A stretch of DNA of 64,000 nucleotides from Gracilibacteraceae bacterium (GCA_031266805.1 JAISAH010000052.1:1-64000), one strand, 5' to 3'. Positions 17,033 through 25,977 are shown, counted from the first letter of the stretch. The notes: generated from the letters alone by a model not told the origin. Numbers and translations are program-made.

Positions 17033-17937
17033 ACCAAAAGGGCGGCGTGGGCAAGAGCGTCACCAGCACCAACCTCGGCATCGGCCTTGCCCGCCACGGG
17101 CGCAAAGTCCTGATAGCCGACCTCGACAGCCAGGCCTCGCAAACCATCTCACTCGGCTGGCCGCGGCCGGACGAACTGACCTGCACCATAGCCACGCAGC
17201 TTGGGAAAATCATTGAGAACAAACCCATTGACCCGCTGAAGGGCATATTGCGTCACGCCGAGGGCGTAGATCTTCTGCCGTCGAGCATTGAGTTATCCGG
17301 TCTGGAAATGCGCATGGTAAACGCCTTTGAGCGTGAGCGGGCACTGCGCAGTCTTTTAGCGGAAATCAGGCCTGGCTATGACGCGATAATCCTTGACTGC
17401 CCGCCTACGCTGGGCATGATGACGGTCAACGCTCTGGCCGCCGCTGACCGCGTGATCGTCCCCGTCCAGCCGGAGTATCTCTCCGTTATCGGCATGACGC
17501 AGCTCTTCGATACCGTCGCGCTGATCAAGAAGCACATCAATCCCGGCCTGCAAATCAAAGGTGTGTTGATCACGCTGGCCAACATGCGGACGAATCTCGC
17601 GCGGAACACGCTGGCGATCATCAAAGAAGCCTACGGCGGGAGCGTCCGCATATTCGGGCAGCCGATACCTTACGCGACAAAAATCAAGGAAGCGAGCGTA
17701 GCGGGCAAAAGCGTGTTTGCTTACGAGCCGAATGGCAGCGCAGCCTTTGCCTATGAAAAACTTGTTCAGTCAAATCAAAATACTCTGCGACGAGACCGAG
17801 GAAACGGGGCTGTTTTGGCTGACCGGCTCACAGCGGTTCCATATGATGAAAAATGTCCGGGAAACGCTGGCGGGCAGGATCGGTATTTTGGAACTGTACA
17901 GTCTTTCGAAGAACGAAAAGGACGGCGTGTTTTTTGA
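16996..17937 (+). CDS. ParA family ATPase with a rearranged C-terminus
   Basis: Partition/segregation ATPase as found in conjugative elements. KGGVGKS (about 15-21) is the deviant Walker A, LIADLDSQASQT Walker A', and IILDCPPTLGMMTVNALAAA Walker B. GGGAGGGAG lies just before the ATG. The ParA match runs to FAYEKLV (about residue 257), where normal family members nearly end; after that the frame continues 55 codons out of frame through a DUF4143 ATPase gene. The join at about 17,760 is therefore a recombination scar that fused the last codons of parA to foreign DNA. The ATPase core is intact. Confidence 0.8.
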   Translation: MDGGHCRVYAVVNQKGGVGKSVTSTNLGIGLARHGRKVLIADLDSQASQTISLGWPRPDELTCTIATQLGKIIENKPIDPLKGILRHAEGVDLLPSSIELSGLEMRMVNAFERERALRSLLAEIRPGYDAIILDCPPTLGMMTVNALAAADRVIVPVQPEYLSVIGMTQLFDTVALIKKHINPGLQIKGVLITLANMRTNLARNTLAIIKEAYGGSVRIFGQPIPYATKIKEASVAGKSVFAYEPNGSAAFAYEKLVQSNQNTLRRDRGNGAVLADRLTAVPYDEKCPGNAGGQDRYFGTVQSFEERKGRRVF

Positions 17938-18736
17938 CGACGACTTGGATTTCAGCTTGCCGTGCCTGCAAGCGCGGCAGGCGCGAGCCGTCAGGAATGA
18001 TGTCGTCAGCGTGTTTGAGCATATATGGCGGGGCGGCATGCCGCAACTTATCGGCGCGGACCCCGAGCAGCGGCGGGAGTATTATAACGCCTACGCGACC
18101 ACCTATCTCATGCGTGACGCCGCGGAACTTGGCGGCGTTACCGACGCCCTGCGCTGGGGAAAATTCCTGACAGCCTGCGCCGCGCTTGTTTCGGAGCAAG
18201 TCAATTATAAAACTCTTGCGGACGCGGCGGAGATTTCGCAGCCTACCGCGAAAGAATGGCTCAGAGTGCTGGCGGGCATGGGAATTATCTATCTTCTGCC
18301 GCCTTACGCCAATAACGCTCTGAAACGCCTTGCCAAAACCCCCAAGCTGTATTTTTGCGATACGGGACTGGCCGCGCACCTTTCCCTGTGGCTGACGCGG
18401 GATACTCTGATGAACGGGGCGGCGAGCGGGCATTATTTTGAAAACTTCGCCGTCATTGAAATGCTGAAAAATTACTCATATTCGCCAAGCAACGCCAACC
18501 TGACTTATTACCGGGACGCTAACGCGAAAGAGATCGATATTTTCGTGGAACGGAACAATTTGATCCATCCGCTGGAAATAAAGAAATCGGCAAACCCCGA
18601 CGGCCGCGAAATCAGGAAATTCAGCGTTTTAGACAAAGCTGCCGCGCAGCGGGGGCCGGGCGGCGTCGTCTGTATGTGCGAGAAAGTCATACCGATCGAT
18701 TCAAAAAACTGCTTCATACCGTGCAGCTTGATTTAA
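17753..18736 (+). pseudogene. 5'-truncated DUF4143 AAA ATPase
   Basis: Starting at MKNLFSQIKILCDE the frame matches the middle of DUF4143 ATPases: LFWLTGSQRFHMMKNVRETLAGRIGILELYSLS (sensor region), then the DUF4143 domain (YYNAYATTYLMRDAAEL ... SGHYFENFAVIEMLKNY ... YYRDANAKEIDIFVE). The N-terminal Walker A and B portion (about 90-100 residues) is missing and replaced by the end of parA. A complete homologue of the same broad family sits near 30-31 kb. ATP hydrolysis should be lost; expression is possible because an ATG exists at the join. Confidence 0.7.
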
Positions 18737-19143
18737 CTGATTAAACAGCGCTTCCCATTCCTACATAGTCGAAAAATGTCGAATCGTGAATTTTTGAAAA
18801 AATGCAAAAACCTCTTGATTTCGACACGGATTTATGATAGTCTAAACGACAGGTAGTTGCTGTCAAAAGGTATACCTTTTGACAGTAGTTGCTATCGGGA
18901 AAACCGGACTGGGGAGTGGTGCTTATGCTCTGATACCGGTACTATTTGCCAGAGGGAAATCGTTCTGTCGCGGGGCAGAGGTTAGGGCCGGCCGATCTGG
19001 AACGGCGCCGGCAGTATGTCGCGGGGGAGGTGGATTGAAGGAAAAATTTGGCTTTTAGCTGATTTATCCGGCGATATCGATGATTTCCACAATCGTCCCT
19101 ATTGTATGTAAGGCAAACGTTTCCGGAAAGGAGAACTGAAATC
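18737..19143. other. 407-bp intergenic region before the lactate permease
   Basis: Holds a 26-bp perfect palindrome (listed separately) and about 250 bp of GC-rich sequence downstream of it with no convincing reading frame. One stretch reads PADLERRRQYVAGEVD before a stop but lacks a start. No riboswitch I recognise. The permease start is preceded by AAAGGAGA. Confidence 0.5.
18860..18885. promoter_or_regulatory. 26-bp perfect palindrome flanked by 8-bp direct repeats
   Basis: CTGTCAAAAGGTA followed by its exact reverse complement. TAGTTGCT overlaps its left end by two bases and recurs immediately after its right end. Without a T run it resembles an operator rather than a terminator. CAAAAGGTATA recurs in the promoter of the acyltransferase gene near 34.1 kb. 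Confidence 0.5.
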
Positions 19144-20892
19144 ATGGCTGACTCCGACTTCATTTTTATTCAAAACTATGACCCGCTGAATAATGTTCTT
19201 TTATCCACGTTCTTATCCGCGCTCCCCGTTCTCGTGCTGCTATATCTCCTGGCCATCCATCCGCACAAGGACAAAAACACCGGCAAGACCATTCTGGGCA
19301 TCTACGCCCCCTACGCGGCTATCGCCGCCGCCATCACCGCTTTTCTCGTCGCGCTCTTCATGTGTAGGATGCCGGCGTCTTCCGCTGTGATGGCTTTTGT
19401 TTACGGCGTTCTGTACGGTATTTTTTCCATCGGCTGGATCGTGTTCGGCGCTATCTTCTTATATAACACGACGGTCATCACCGGTAAATTCGAGATCCTC
19501 CGAGACTCTATCGCGGGCCTGACCCCGGACCGCCGCTTGCAGTCCCTGCTGATCGCCTTTTCCTTCGGCGCGTTCATTGAGGGCGCCTGCGGTTTCGGCA
19601 CGCCGGTGGCGGTGGCCGGCGCCATCATGTGCGGTCTCGGCTTCCGCCCCCTGACGGCGGCTGTTATCTGCCTGATCGCCAACACGGCTCCGGTGGCCTG
19701 GGGCGCCGTGGGAACGCCGATCATCACTTTGGCCGGCACAAGCGAGATTCCCGCGGAACTGCTGTCAAAGATGGCCGGTCACCAATTGCCGTTCTTTTCC
19801 GTTATCATCCCGATCTGGCTGGTCGCGACCCTCGTGTTCATGGATAAAGGCAAATTCGCCGACGTTATCGAGGTGCTGCCGGGCTGTATCGTCTGCGGTC
19901 TCTCCTTTGCCATCACGCAGTTCACGATGGCGGAGATGGGCAACGTCATGCTCGTGGACATCGGCGCGGGCATCGTCTCTCTGGTCGTCACGACTTTATT
20001 CTTCCGCGTCTGGCAGCCAAAGCACATCATGGGGCACGAGGATTTCGACGCCGCCAATATTCCCAAGCACAGCATGGGCGAGATCGTCATGTCCTGGATG
20101 CCTTGGGTATTCTTGGCTGTAGCGGTCGGCATCTGGGGCTGGCAGCCGGCGAAAACCTTCTTGGGCGGTCTGTTCAGCCCGGCTATTGAGTTCCCGTATC
20201 TGCACAATCTGACGTCCTACGACACCCCGTTGGTGACGGAGCACGCTCCGCTAGCCGCCCGCTGGGTGTTCAACTTCTTCTCGCTGGCCGGCACGGGCAT
20301 CCTCGTCGCCGCCATTCTCTCCGGCCTGATCATCCTCCGTCTCTCCCCCGCTCAATGGGGCGAAGCGCTGAAGATGACCCTCAACCGTATGAAAGTGCCG
20401 ATCACCGTCATCTGCACCGTGCTCGGACTGGGCTACCTGACCCGCTACGCCGGCACGGACGTCATCCTCGGCATCGCCTTTACGCGCACCGGCGTGATGT
20501 ATCCGTTCTTTGCCGCCATGCTGGGCTGGCTGGGCGTGTTCCTCACCGGTTCCGACTCGGCCTGCAACGCTATGTTCGGCCATCTGCAGCGCGTCACGGC
20601 CGAGCTGCTGCATTTGAACCCCGTGCTAATTGTGGCCACGAACTCGACAGGCGGCGTCATGGGCAAGATGATCGACCCGCAGTCCATTATCGTGGCCTCT
20701 ATCACTTGTTACAAGGATAAGGACGAGGGCATGGCCGCCATCGGACCGATCTTCCGCGCTGTCGTCGGCCACTCCGTCGTATTGGCCGCCCTGATGGGTA
20801 TTCTGGTCATGCTGGAAGCCTATGTCTTCACGGGACTGCAGGTCCATTTGCCGGAAGCCGCGGCTTTTGTGACAAGCTTATTGCCCATGTAA
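19144..20892 (+). CDS. lctP: L-lactate permease (LctP family)
   Basis: Proton-coupled lactate/glycolate uptake in the cytoplasmic membrane. 582 residues, about 13 helices. Family motifs include GACGFGTPVAVAGAIMCGLGF, ANTAPVAWGAVGTPI and, near the end, FLTGSDSACNAMFGHLQ followed by ATNSTGGVMGKMIDPQSI. AAAGGAGAACTG sits before the chosen ATG; the frame runs 14 codons further upstream. It stands alone, with no lactate dehydrogenase genes alongside. The palindrome 260 bp upstream may be its operator. Confidence 0.92.
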   Translation: MADSDFIFIQNYDPLNNVLLSTFLSALPVLVLLYLLAIHPHKDKNTGKTILGIYAPYAAIAAAITAFLVALFMCRMPASSAVMAFVYGVLYGIFSIGWIVFGAIFLYNTTVITGKFEILRDSIAGLTPDRRLQSLLIAFSFGAFIEGACGFGTPVAVAGAIMCGLGFRPLTAAVICLIANTAPVAWGAVGTPIITLAGTSEIPAELLSKMAGHQLPFFSVIIPIWLVATLVFMDKGKFADVIEVLPGCIVCGLSFAITQFTMAEMGNVMLVDIGAGIVSLVVTTLFFRVWQPKHIMGHEDFDAANIPKHSMGEIVMSWMPWVFLAVAVGIWGWQPAKTFLGGLFSPAIEFPYLHNLTSYDTPLVTEHAPLAARWVFNFFSLAGTGILVAAILSGLIILRLSPAQWGEALKMTLNRMKVPITVICTVLGLGYLTRYAGTDVILGIAFTRTGVMYPFFAAMLGWLGVFLTGSDSACNAMFGHLQRVTAELLHLNPVLIVATNSTGGVMGKMIDPQSIIVASITCYKDKDEGMAAIGPIFRAVVGHSVVLAALMGILVMLEAYVFTGLQVHLPEAAAFVTSLLPM

Positions 20893-21009
20893 TAACTGTT
20901 GCTGAACCGACTTATTAACTGAACCGGAACAGATTGATGCCGTTGTTTTTCCTCCTCAAACAGTTCCTGGAGGGAGCAGCGGCGTCAATCTTAGATAGAG
21001 GAGCGCCAT

Positions 21010-21441
21010 TTGGCCAAACGAAAACAAAAACCGGCTGGGCCGCCTCGTCCGCGGACATTCGCGGAGAGGGTCGCCGCGGAGAAGGAAAAACGGCAGAAGA
21101 AAAAAAGCGAAACAAACCCGGAACTTACTTTTGTGTTCCGTTTTGGCATGATTTTTATGGTCGTTTACGCCATCGCCTGGCCGGTTTCCGCCAAAATAGA
21201 ATTCCCTCTCACTTATTGTTTGTCGCTGGTCATGTATTTGCTGCTCGGTTGGCTGCTCTGGCGCAAACCGCGGCTGGTCATAAGCGTCATAATGCGGCGC
21301 GGCGGCGAGATGGATGAAGAAAGCCTGCATAAAATATCGCGCCGAATACAGTTTGCCGGTATTGTGCTGATCGTGTTTGGTCTGGTCCTCTCGGTCATGA
21401 CCGCCGGCAATCTCAGCGGTCTCTGGGGAACGGCTGAATGA
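21010..21441 (+). CDS. Small basic membrane protein of unknown function
   Basis: 143 residues from a TTG start with GAGGAG 7 bp upstream. The N-terminus is very basic and predicted cytosolic (MAKRKQKPAGPPRPRTFAERVAAEKEKRQKKK), followed by two hydrophobic segments (about 43-85) and a third near the C-terminus (FAGIVLIVFGLVLSVMTAG). Between them lies RRGGEMDEESLHKISRRIQ. No family recognised. It is 36 bp ahead of another small membrane protein gene on the same strand. Confidence 0.65.
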   Translation: MAKRKQKPAGPPRPRTFAERVAAEKEKRQKKKSETNPELTFVFRFGMIFMVVYAIAWPVSAKIEFPLTYCLSLVMYLLLGWLLWRKPRLVISVIMRRGGEMDEESLHKISRRIQFAGIVLIVFGLVLSVMTAGNLSGLWGTAE

Positions 21442-21477
21442 ACTCGGTTCTTTACGATGCCGGGAGGGGGCAAAAAT

Positions 21478-21819
21478 TTGAATATGAATTTTCGTGACAT
21501 CATCGGCTCGCTCTGGATTATCGTCGCTTTTATCCCCATTATTGGGTTTATTGGCTTTATATGGATAGGCATCAAGGCCAGGGAGCGTGAGTGGCTGAAA
21601 ATAGGGGTCATATATTCTTTGCTCTGCTTTTTACTGCCTTTTGGCACGGCGACGCTCAACCTCATCGGGGTCCTGCAGAGTTCGACGGTGACGGGAGCGT
21701 TTCTCGGCACGGCTATTGTGAGTACTCTCTGTTCCTATATTCACGCGCTGGCTTTGCGCCAGCCATATCTCGACAAAATGGCAGAAAGGAGAGGCGACGA
21801 CGATATCTTCGTCGGTTGA
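21478..21819 (+). CDS. Small membrane protein of unknown function
   Basis: 113 residues if translation starts at TTG, 7 bp after GGAGGGGG; an ATG two codons later is the alternative. Three hydrophobic segments: IIGSLWIIVAFIPIIGFIGFIWIG, WLKIGVIYSLLCFLLPFG and a third around VTGAFLGTAIVSTLCSYIHAL. The C-terminus is charged (DKMAERRGDDDIFVG). No family recognised. It converges on dxs with 2 bp between the stops. Confidence 0.6.
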   Translation: MNMNFRDIIGSLWIIVAFIPIIGFIGFIWIGIKAREREWLKIGVIYSLLCFLLPFGTATLNLIGVLQSSTVTGAFLGTAIVSTLCSYIHALALRQPYLDKMAERRGDDDIFVG

Positions 21820-21821
21820 GT

Positions 21822-23699
21822 TCACGCCGGCGCCTGAGCGCAGATATCCAGCGCGGCGCGCGTGATGCCGGCCGTGTCCAGTCCATTTTCCGCCAGCAAG
21901 GCGTCTATCGGCCCGTGGGTCACATAATCGCCGTAGCCGAGGCGTTTTACCCGCACCGCGCTCAGGCCGGCGTCCGCCAGTATTTCCAGGACGGCGCTCC
22001 CGACTCCGCCCGCCAGCATATGGTCTTCCACGGTGACGACGCGGCCGGTGCGCCGCGCTTCTCTCAGCACGGCTTCTTGGTCGGTGGGATTCAAAAACCG
22101 CAGATTCAGCACACCGGCGTCCACCCCGCGCCGAGCGAGTTCGTCCGCCGCTTCCATACAGCGGTAGACGAGCGGGCCAAACCCGATCAACACAACATCG
22201 GCCCCTTGGCGCATGAGTTCCGCTTTTCCCACCGGCAAAGGCATACTGTCGTCCTCCTGCTTGTCTCCCCGCCCCTTGCCGCGCGGATAGCGCAAAGCGG
22301 CGGGGTTCGGCAAGGTAAAGGCCGCGCGGAGCATATGCCGCAGTTCGTTTTCGTCCTTTGGCGCCATGATCGTCAGATTCGGGATGGCGCGGAACAAGGC
22401 GATGTCAAAAACCCCGTGATGCGTCGGCCCGTCCTCGCCGACCAGCCCGGCCCGGTCCACGGCAAAAACCACTTGGGCGTTTTGCAGACAAACATCATGC
22501 AAGACTTGGTCATAGGCCCTCTGGTAAAATGTGGAATACATGGAAACTACCGGTTTAAGTCCGGCTAAAGCCAGACCGGCCGCGAAAGTGACCGCATGCT
22601 GTTCGGCGATACCGACATCGAAAAAGCGCCGCGGATACATAAGCCCGAATTGATCAAGCCCCGTGCCGTTGCCCATCGCCGCGGTCACGGCGACGATGCT
22701 CTGGTCGTCCTGACCCAGGCGGCAGAGGGTTTCGCCAAAAACCTCGCTGTAAGTCGGGGAGCCGTTTTTTTTGCGCGGCTCTCCCGTCTCGCGGTCAAAA
22801 GGCCCGACGCCGTGGAAGACGTCCGGATCCCGCATGGCCGGCTCATAGCCCATCCCTTTGCGCGTCACCGCGTGGACTAGCACGGGGCCGGGCTGTTTTT
22901 TGGCCTGAGCGAAAACGTCCGTCAGAGCCGCTATATCATGGCCGTCGATCGGCCCGATATAGGTAAATCCCATTTCCTCGAACAGCATCCCAGGCAGGAG
23001 AAAGTATTTCAGGGTGTTTTTCGCTTTGCGCACCGCGTTGCTCATCGTCTCGCCGACCAGAGGCAGACCGCGCAGAAAAGCCTTGACATCGCTTTTGCCG
23101 CGCGTGTAGGCGGAGGCTGTGCGCAGGCGGTTCAGGTATTTGGACATGGCGCCGACGTGTTTGGATATGAACATCTCATTGTCGTTCAGAACGACGATGA
23201 GATTGGTTTTGGCCGCCCCGGCGTGGTTCAGCGCTTCATAGGCCATGCCGGCGCTCATGGAACCGTCGCCGATTACCGCCACGGCGTAACCGCCCTCTCT
23301 TTGGATATCCCGTGCCTTAGCAAATCCCAGCGCCGCGGAGATCGAGGTGCTGGAATGTCCGGCGCCAAAAGCGTCGCACGGACTTTCGTCCCGGCGGGGA
23401 AAACCGGCCAGACCGCCGGGCTGCCGCAGGGTGGCAAAACGCTCCCGTCTCCCGGTCAGCAGTTTCCAGGCATAAGCCTGATGTCCGACATCCCAGACGA
23501 TGCTGTCCGCCGGCGGCTCAAACTCGCGCAGCAGCGCGATGGTCAGTTCCACGACCCCCAGGCTGGAGGCGAGATGCCCCCCGTTTTCAGCCGTCACGCC
23601 GATGATTTCCTCGCGCAACTCGGCCGCCAGCGCCGCCAGATCCTCCTGCCTCAAAGCCCGGACGTCGCCGGGCGATGTAATCGCGTTAAGTATGATCAA
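21822..23699 (-). CDS. dxs: 1-deoxy-D-xylulose-5-phosphate synthase
   Basis: Thiamine-diphosphate enzyme that condenses pyruvate and glyceraldehyde-3-phosphate, the first step of the MEP isoprenoid pathway and a source of thiamine and pyridoxal precursors. 625 residues. GHSSTSISAALG and GDGSMSAGMAYEALNHAG (TPP/Mg binding) lie in the N-terminal third, GIAEQHAVTFAAGLA carries the catalytic Glu of the second domain, and a transketolase C-terminal domain follows. It is divergent from the zinc-ribbon gene and has its own promoter. Confidence 0.95.
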   Translation of the reverse strand: MIILNAITSPGDVRALRQEDLAALAAELREEIIGVTAENGGHLASSLGVVELTIALLREFEPPADSIVWDVGHQAYAWKLLTGRRERFATLRQPGGLAGFPRRDESPCDAFGAGHSSTSISAALGFAKARDIQREGGYAVAVIGDGSMSAGMAYEALNHAGAAKTNLIVVLNDNEMFISKHVGAMSKYLNRLRTASAYTRGKSDVKAFLRGLPLVGETMSNAVRKAKNTLKYFLLPGMLFEEMGFTYIGPIDGHDIAALTDVFAQAKKQPGPVLVHAVTRKGMGYEPAMRDPDVFHGVGPFDRETGEPRKKNGSPTYSEVFGETLCRLGQDDQSIVAVTAAMGNGTGLDQFGLMYPRRFFDVGIAEQHAVTFAAGLALAGLKPVVSMYSTFYQRAYDQVLHDVCLQNAQVVFAVDRAGLVGEDGPTHHGVFDIALFRAIPNLTIMAPKDENELRHMLRAAFTLPNPAALRYPRGKGRGDKQEDDSMPLPVGKAELMRQGADVVLIGFGPLVYRCMEAADELARRGVDAGVLNLRFLNPTDQEAVLREARRTGRVVTVEDHMLAGGVGSAVLEILADAGLSAVRVKRLGYGDYVTHGPIDALLAENGLDTAGITRAALDICAQAPA

Positions 23700-23737
23700 T
23701 AGCCCTCTTTCTTCACGTCAGTATTGTAATTCGCTCC

Positions 23738-23766
23738 AGTATAACCCGGTTCGGTCAAAAAATCAA
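23738..23766 (-). promoter_or_regulatory. Predicted promoter of dxs
   Basis: On the minus strand TTGATT, 17 bp, TATACT, 39 bp before the start codon. Confidence 0.5.
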
Positions 23767-23864
23767 GATACGCCGGCTCGGTGGTTGTGTTTATCACAAT
23801 AAGAAACGTCGGCATTTTTACTTCAAATTTCAATTATTAAATCAAAATTTTGCGGCAAAACCTC

Positions 23865-23893
23865 TTGCCAAATGAATGGCAATCGTGTATACT
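23865..23893 (+). promoter_or_regulatory. Predicted promoter of the zinc-ribbon gene
   Basis: TTGCCA, 17 bp, TATACT, leaving a transcribed leader of about 100 nt. Confidence 0.55.
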
Positions 23894-23935
23894 GAGTTTG
23901 CTCGTTAAATAATGGTGCATTGATAGTCTTCACTC

Positions 23936-23985
23936 CTGCCCAATTTCAGTGGGAAGTTAAGTTATCCCCACCGAACGGGCAATAA
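23936..23985 (+). promoter_or_regulatory. Candidate structured mRNA leader of the zinc-ribbon gene
   Basis: Two nested stems can form in the leader: outer TGCCC/GGGCA and inner GTGGG/CCCAC, with the AGTGGAGG ribosome binding site just downstream of the outer stem. It matches no riboswitch class I recognise. Confidence 0.3.
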
Positions 23986-24003
23986 AAAAGTGGAGGTTTT
24001 TCT

Positions 24004-24282
24004 ATGTTCACGGACAAAACTTTGACCTGTAGGGATTGCGGCAGTGAGTTTCTCTTTTCCGCCTCGGAGCAAGAGTTTTTCGCCGAAAAAGGATTTGAGA
24101 ACGAGCCTGGCCGCTGCCCGGCCTGCCGCGCGGCGCGCAAAGCGCAAAGCCGCGGGTCGCGTCAAATGTTTTCGGTGATCTGCTCTGACTGCGGCAAGGA
24201 AACCACCGTGCCCTTCGAGCCCAACGGCAGCAAACCGGTCTACTGTTCGGAATGCTTTCAGGCGCACAGACAGAGCTGGTAA
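24004..24282 (+). CDS. Zinc-ribbon protein (two CxxC pairs plus a C-terminal CxxC finger)
   Basis: 92 residues. LTCRDCGSEFLFSASEQEFF ... RCPACRAARK is the 'probable zinc-ribbon' domain common in Bacillota and other phyla. A second finger CSDCGKETTVPFEP ... VYCSECFQAHR follows, a pattern seen in small zinc-finger proteins linked to nucleic acids. Role unknown. GGAGG lies 8 bp before the ATG. It is a monocistronic gene with its own promoter, structured leader and terminator, which suggests high expression. Confidence 0.85.
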   Translation: MFTDKTLTCRDCGSEFLFSASEQEFFAEKGFENEPGRCPACRAARKAQSRGSRQMFSVICSDCGKETTVPFEPNGSKPVYCSECFQAHRQSW

Positions 24283-24291
24283 AAACCAACA

Positions 24292-24319
24292 AAAAGAGCG
24301 GCGATATCGCCGCTCTTTT
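24292..24319 (+). terminator. Terminator after the zinc-ribbon gene
   Basis: A 14-bp self-complementary stem (AAAAGAGCGGCGAT and its complement), followed by TTTG; works in both directions. Confidence 0.75.
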
Positions 24320-24433
24320 GTTTGCGCGGAATAAGGAACTGGCAGCACCTAAATCATCCTTAAAATGAGAATTATGTAATATACATACAATGGTCGCGGC
24401 AGGAAATTTTTTTAATAAAATCCCATAAAAAAC

Positions 24434-24461
24434 TTGACTAATTATCCTTGTGTGATATAAT
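24434..24461 (+). promoter_or_regulatory. Orphan consensus-like promoter antisense to tRNA-Ala
   Basis: TTGACT, 16 bp, TATAAT on the plus strand. The next plus-strand gene starts more than 430 bp later and has its own promoter; a transcript from here would run through the tRNA-Ala gene in antisense. Confidence 0.4.
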
Positions 24462-24569
24462 TATAAACAGGGAATATTTCTAAATAATACTGGAATACAT
24501 CCCTTTGAGGCCTGAAACCCTGACGCGCCGCCACACTGCGCTCACAGCAAACAGGCGGTAAAATAAAAA

Positions 24570-24644
24570 TGGTGGAGGTGAAGGGATTCGAACCCTCGAC
24601 TTCTTACATGCGAAGCAAGCGCTCTCCCACTGAGCTACACCCCC
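24570..24644 (-). tRNA. tRNA-Ala (anticodon CGC)
   Basis: 75 nt with encoded CCA. Acceptor GGGGGTG pairs with CACCTCC. The anticodon arm CTTGC-TTCGCAT-GTAAG gives CGC. The T arm is GAGGG-TTCGAAT-CCCTT. A TTGCCT/TATAAT promoter lies 57 bp upstream on the minus strand. Confidence 0.93.
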
Positions 24645-24700
24645 AGCCACGACAACTTTCCTCTGCCGTATACGGCGTGATGAAAGCCACACACCAAGAT

Positions 24701-24729
24701 ATTATACTATCCGCGCCTAAAAAAGGCAA
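24701..24729 (-). promoter_or_regulatory. Promoter of tRNA-Ala
   Basis: On the minus strand TTGCCT, 17 bp, TATAAT. Confidence 0.6.
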
Positions 24730-24802
24730 GGGAAAAAAGAAAAATTTATGGTGTGCGAAATCAAGGCGGGATTAAAAATCTGGTATCCTGATGCGGAAAC
24801 GC

Positions 24803-24831
24803 TTGTTAGCGAGGGACTGGTGTGTTAGAAT
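24803..24831 (+). promoter_or_regulatory. Predicted promoter of the DHH phosphoesterase gene
   Basis: TTGTTA, 17 bp, TAGAAT, 63 bp before the start codon. Confidence 0.45.
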
Positions 24832-24893
24832 AGCAGCTAGGCGCCGCCCGCGCGGAGTTATTGCCGAGTTCTGTTAAGAATGGGGGAATACCA

Positions 24894-25817
24894 ATGAAAC
24901 TTATCACAAGGTCAGACTTTGACGGCCTGGCATGTGCGGTTCTTTTAAAAGAAGCCGGCATCATCGACAGCTGGAAATTCGCGCATCCGAAAGATTTGCA
25001 GGACGGTCTCGTCGAAGTCACCAAAAACGACTGTCTGGCTAACGTACCTTATGTGGAGGGTTGCGGACTATGGTTCGACCATCACGCCAGCGAGGAAGAC
25101 CGCAGAGCCCACGCCGGTAAATACGAGGGCGACAGCAGACCCTCTCCAAGCGCCGCGCATATTATTTACGACTATTATGGCGGCCGCGAAAAATTCCCGC
25201 GCTATGACGATCTGTTAGCGGCGGTGGATAAAGTGGATTCGGCGGATCTAACCCGGGAGGAGATCCTCAGCCCGCAGGGATGGATTTTACTGGGTTTCAT
25301 CATGGATCCGCGCACGGGACTTGGCAGATTCCACGATTTCCAGGCCAGCAATTACCAGTTGATGGAAAAACTGATAGACTGGTGCCGGGAAAAGAGCATC
25401 GAGGAAATAATGGCCTTGCCTGATATCGTCGAACGAAGCAAAATGTACGCCAACCAGACGGAAAAATTTATCGACATGGTCAGGCGCCGCACCGTAACGG
25501 AGGAACAGGTCGTCGTCAGCGATCTGCGCGGACTGGAGACGATTTACGCCGGCAACCGCTTCCTGATCTACAGCCTCTATCCTGAGCAGAACATCTCCGT
25601 CTGGATCGTGAGCGGCCGCGACGGAAAAGGATGCTCAGCCGCGGTCGGGCACAGCGTGCTGAACCGCACCAGCCCAGTCAACGTCGGGAGACTTATGCTG
25701 AAATACGGCGGCGGCGGCCACCCGCAAGTCGGCACTTGCCAGTTCCCCGGCGAGACGATGGATGCGAAACTGCGGGAACTCATCGCGGAGATAAAGGTTC
25801 TGAACAAGCACGATTAA
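24894..25817 (+). CDS. DHH family phosphoesterase (exopolyphosphatase-like)
   Basis: 307 residues. SDFDGLACAVLLKE is the first DHH motif (D-x-D), LWFDHHAS the DHH triad, and the C-terminal DHHA1 domain ends VGRLMLKYGGGGHPQVGTCQF with its GGGH glycine loop. Relatives hydrolyse nanoRNA, cyclic dinucleotide products or phosphate esters; the true substrate cannot be told. The ATG giving MKLITRSDFDG is chosen because the family starts here; GGGGGA precedes it. Confidence 0.85.
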   Translation: MKLITRSDFDGLACAVLLKEAGIIDSWKFAHPKDLQDGLVEVTKNDCLANVPYVEGCGLWFDHHASEEDRRAHAGKYEGDSRPSPSAAHIIYDYYGGREKFPRYDDLLAAVDKVDSADLTREEILSPQGWILLGFIMDPRTGLGRFHDFQASNYQLMEKLIDWCREKSIEEIMALPDIVERSKMYANQTEKFIDMVRRRTVTEEQVVVSDLRGLETIYAGNRFLIYSLYPEQNISVWIVSGRDGKGCSAAVGHSVLNRTSPVNVGRLMLKYGGGGHPQVGTCQFPGETMDAKLRELIAEIKVLNKHD

Positions 25818-25977
25818 GGTTCCGTAACGCCCCGTAACCTGAAAGACGTCCTTAAAACTTAATTTTATTTCTCAAGTGGCGCTTTTAGTAAAGACGCCGC
25901 TAAGGAACTGTATGAAAATAAGCTGTAACTGTTTTTATTTTCGATAGTAGTCCCTGACGGTCATGTACGCCCATTCA

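Noticed and set aside
18737-19143. Riboswitch upstream of the lactate permease
   Set aside because: No known riboswitch core; the clear feature is a palindrome better read as an operator.
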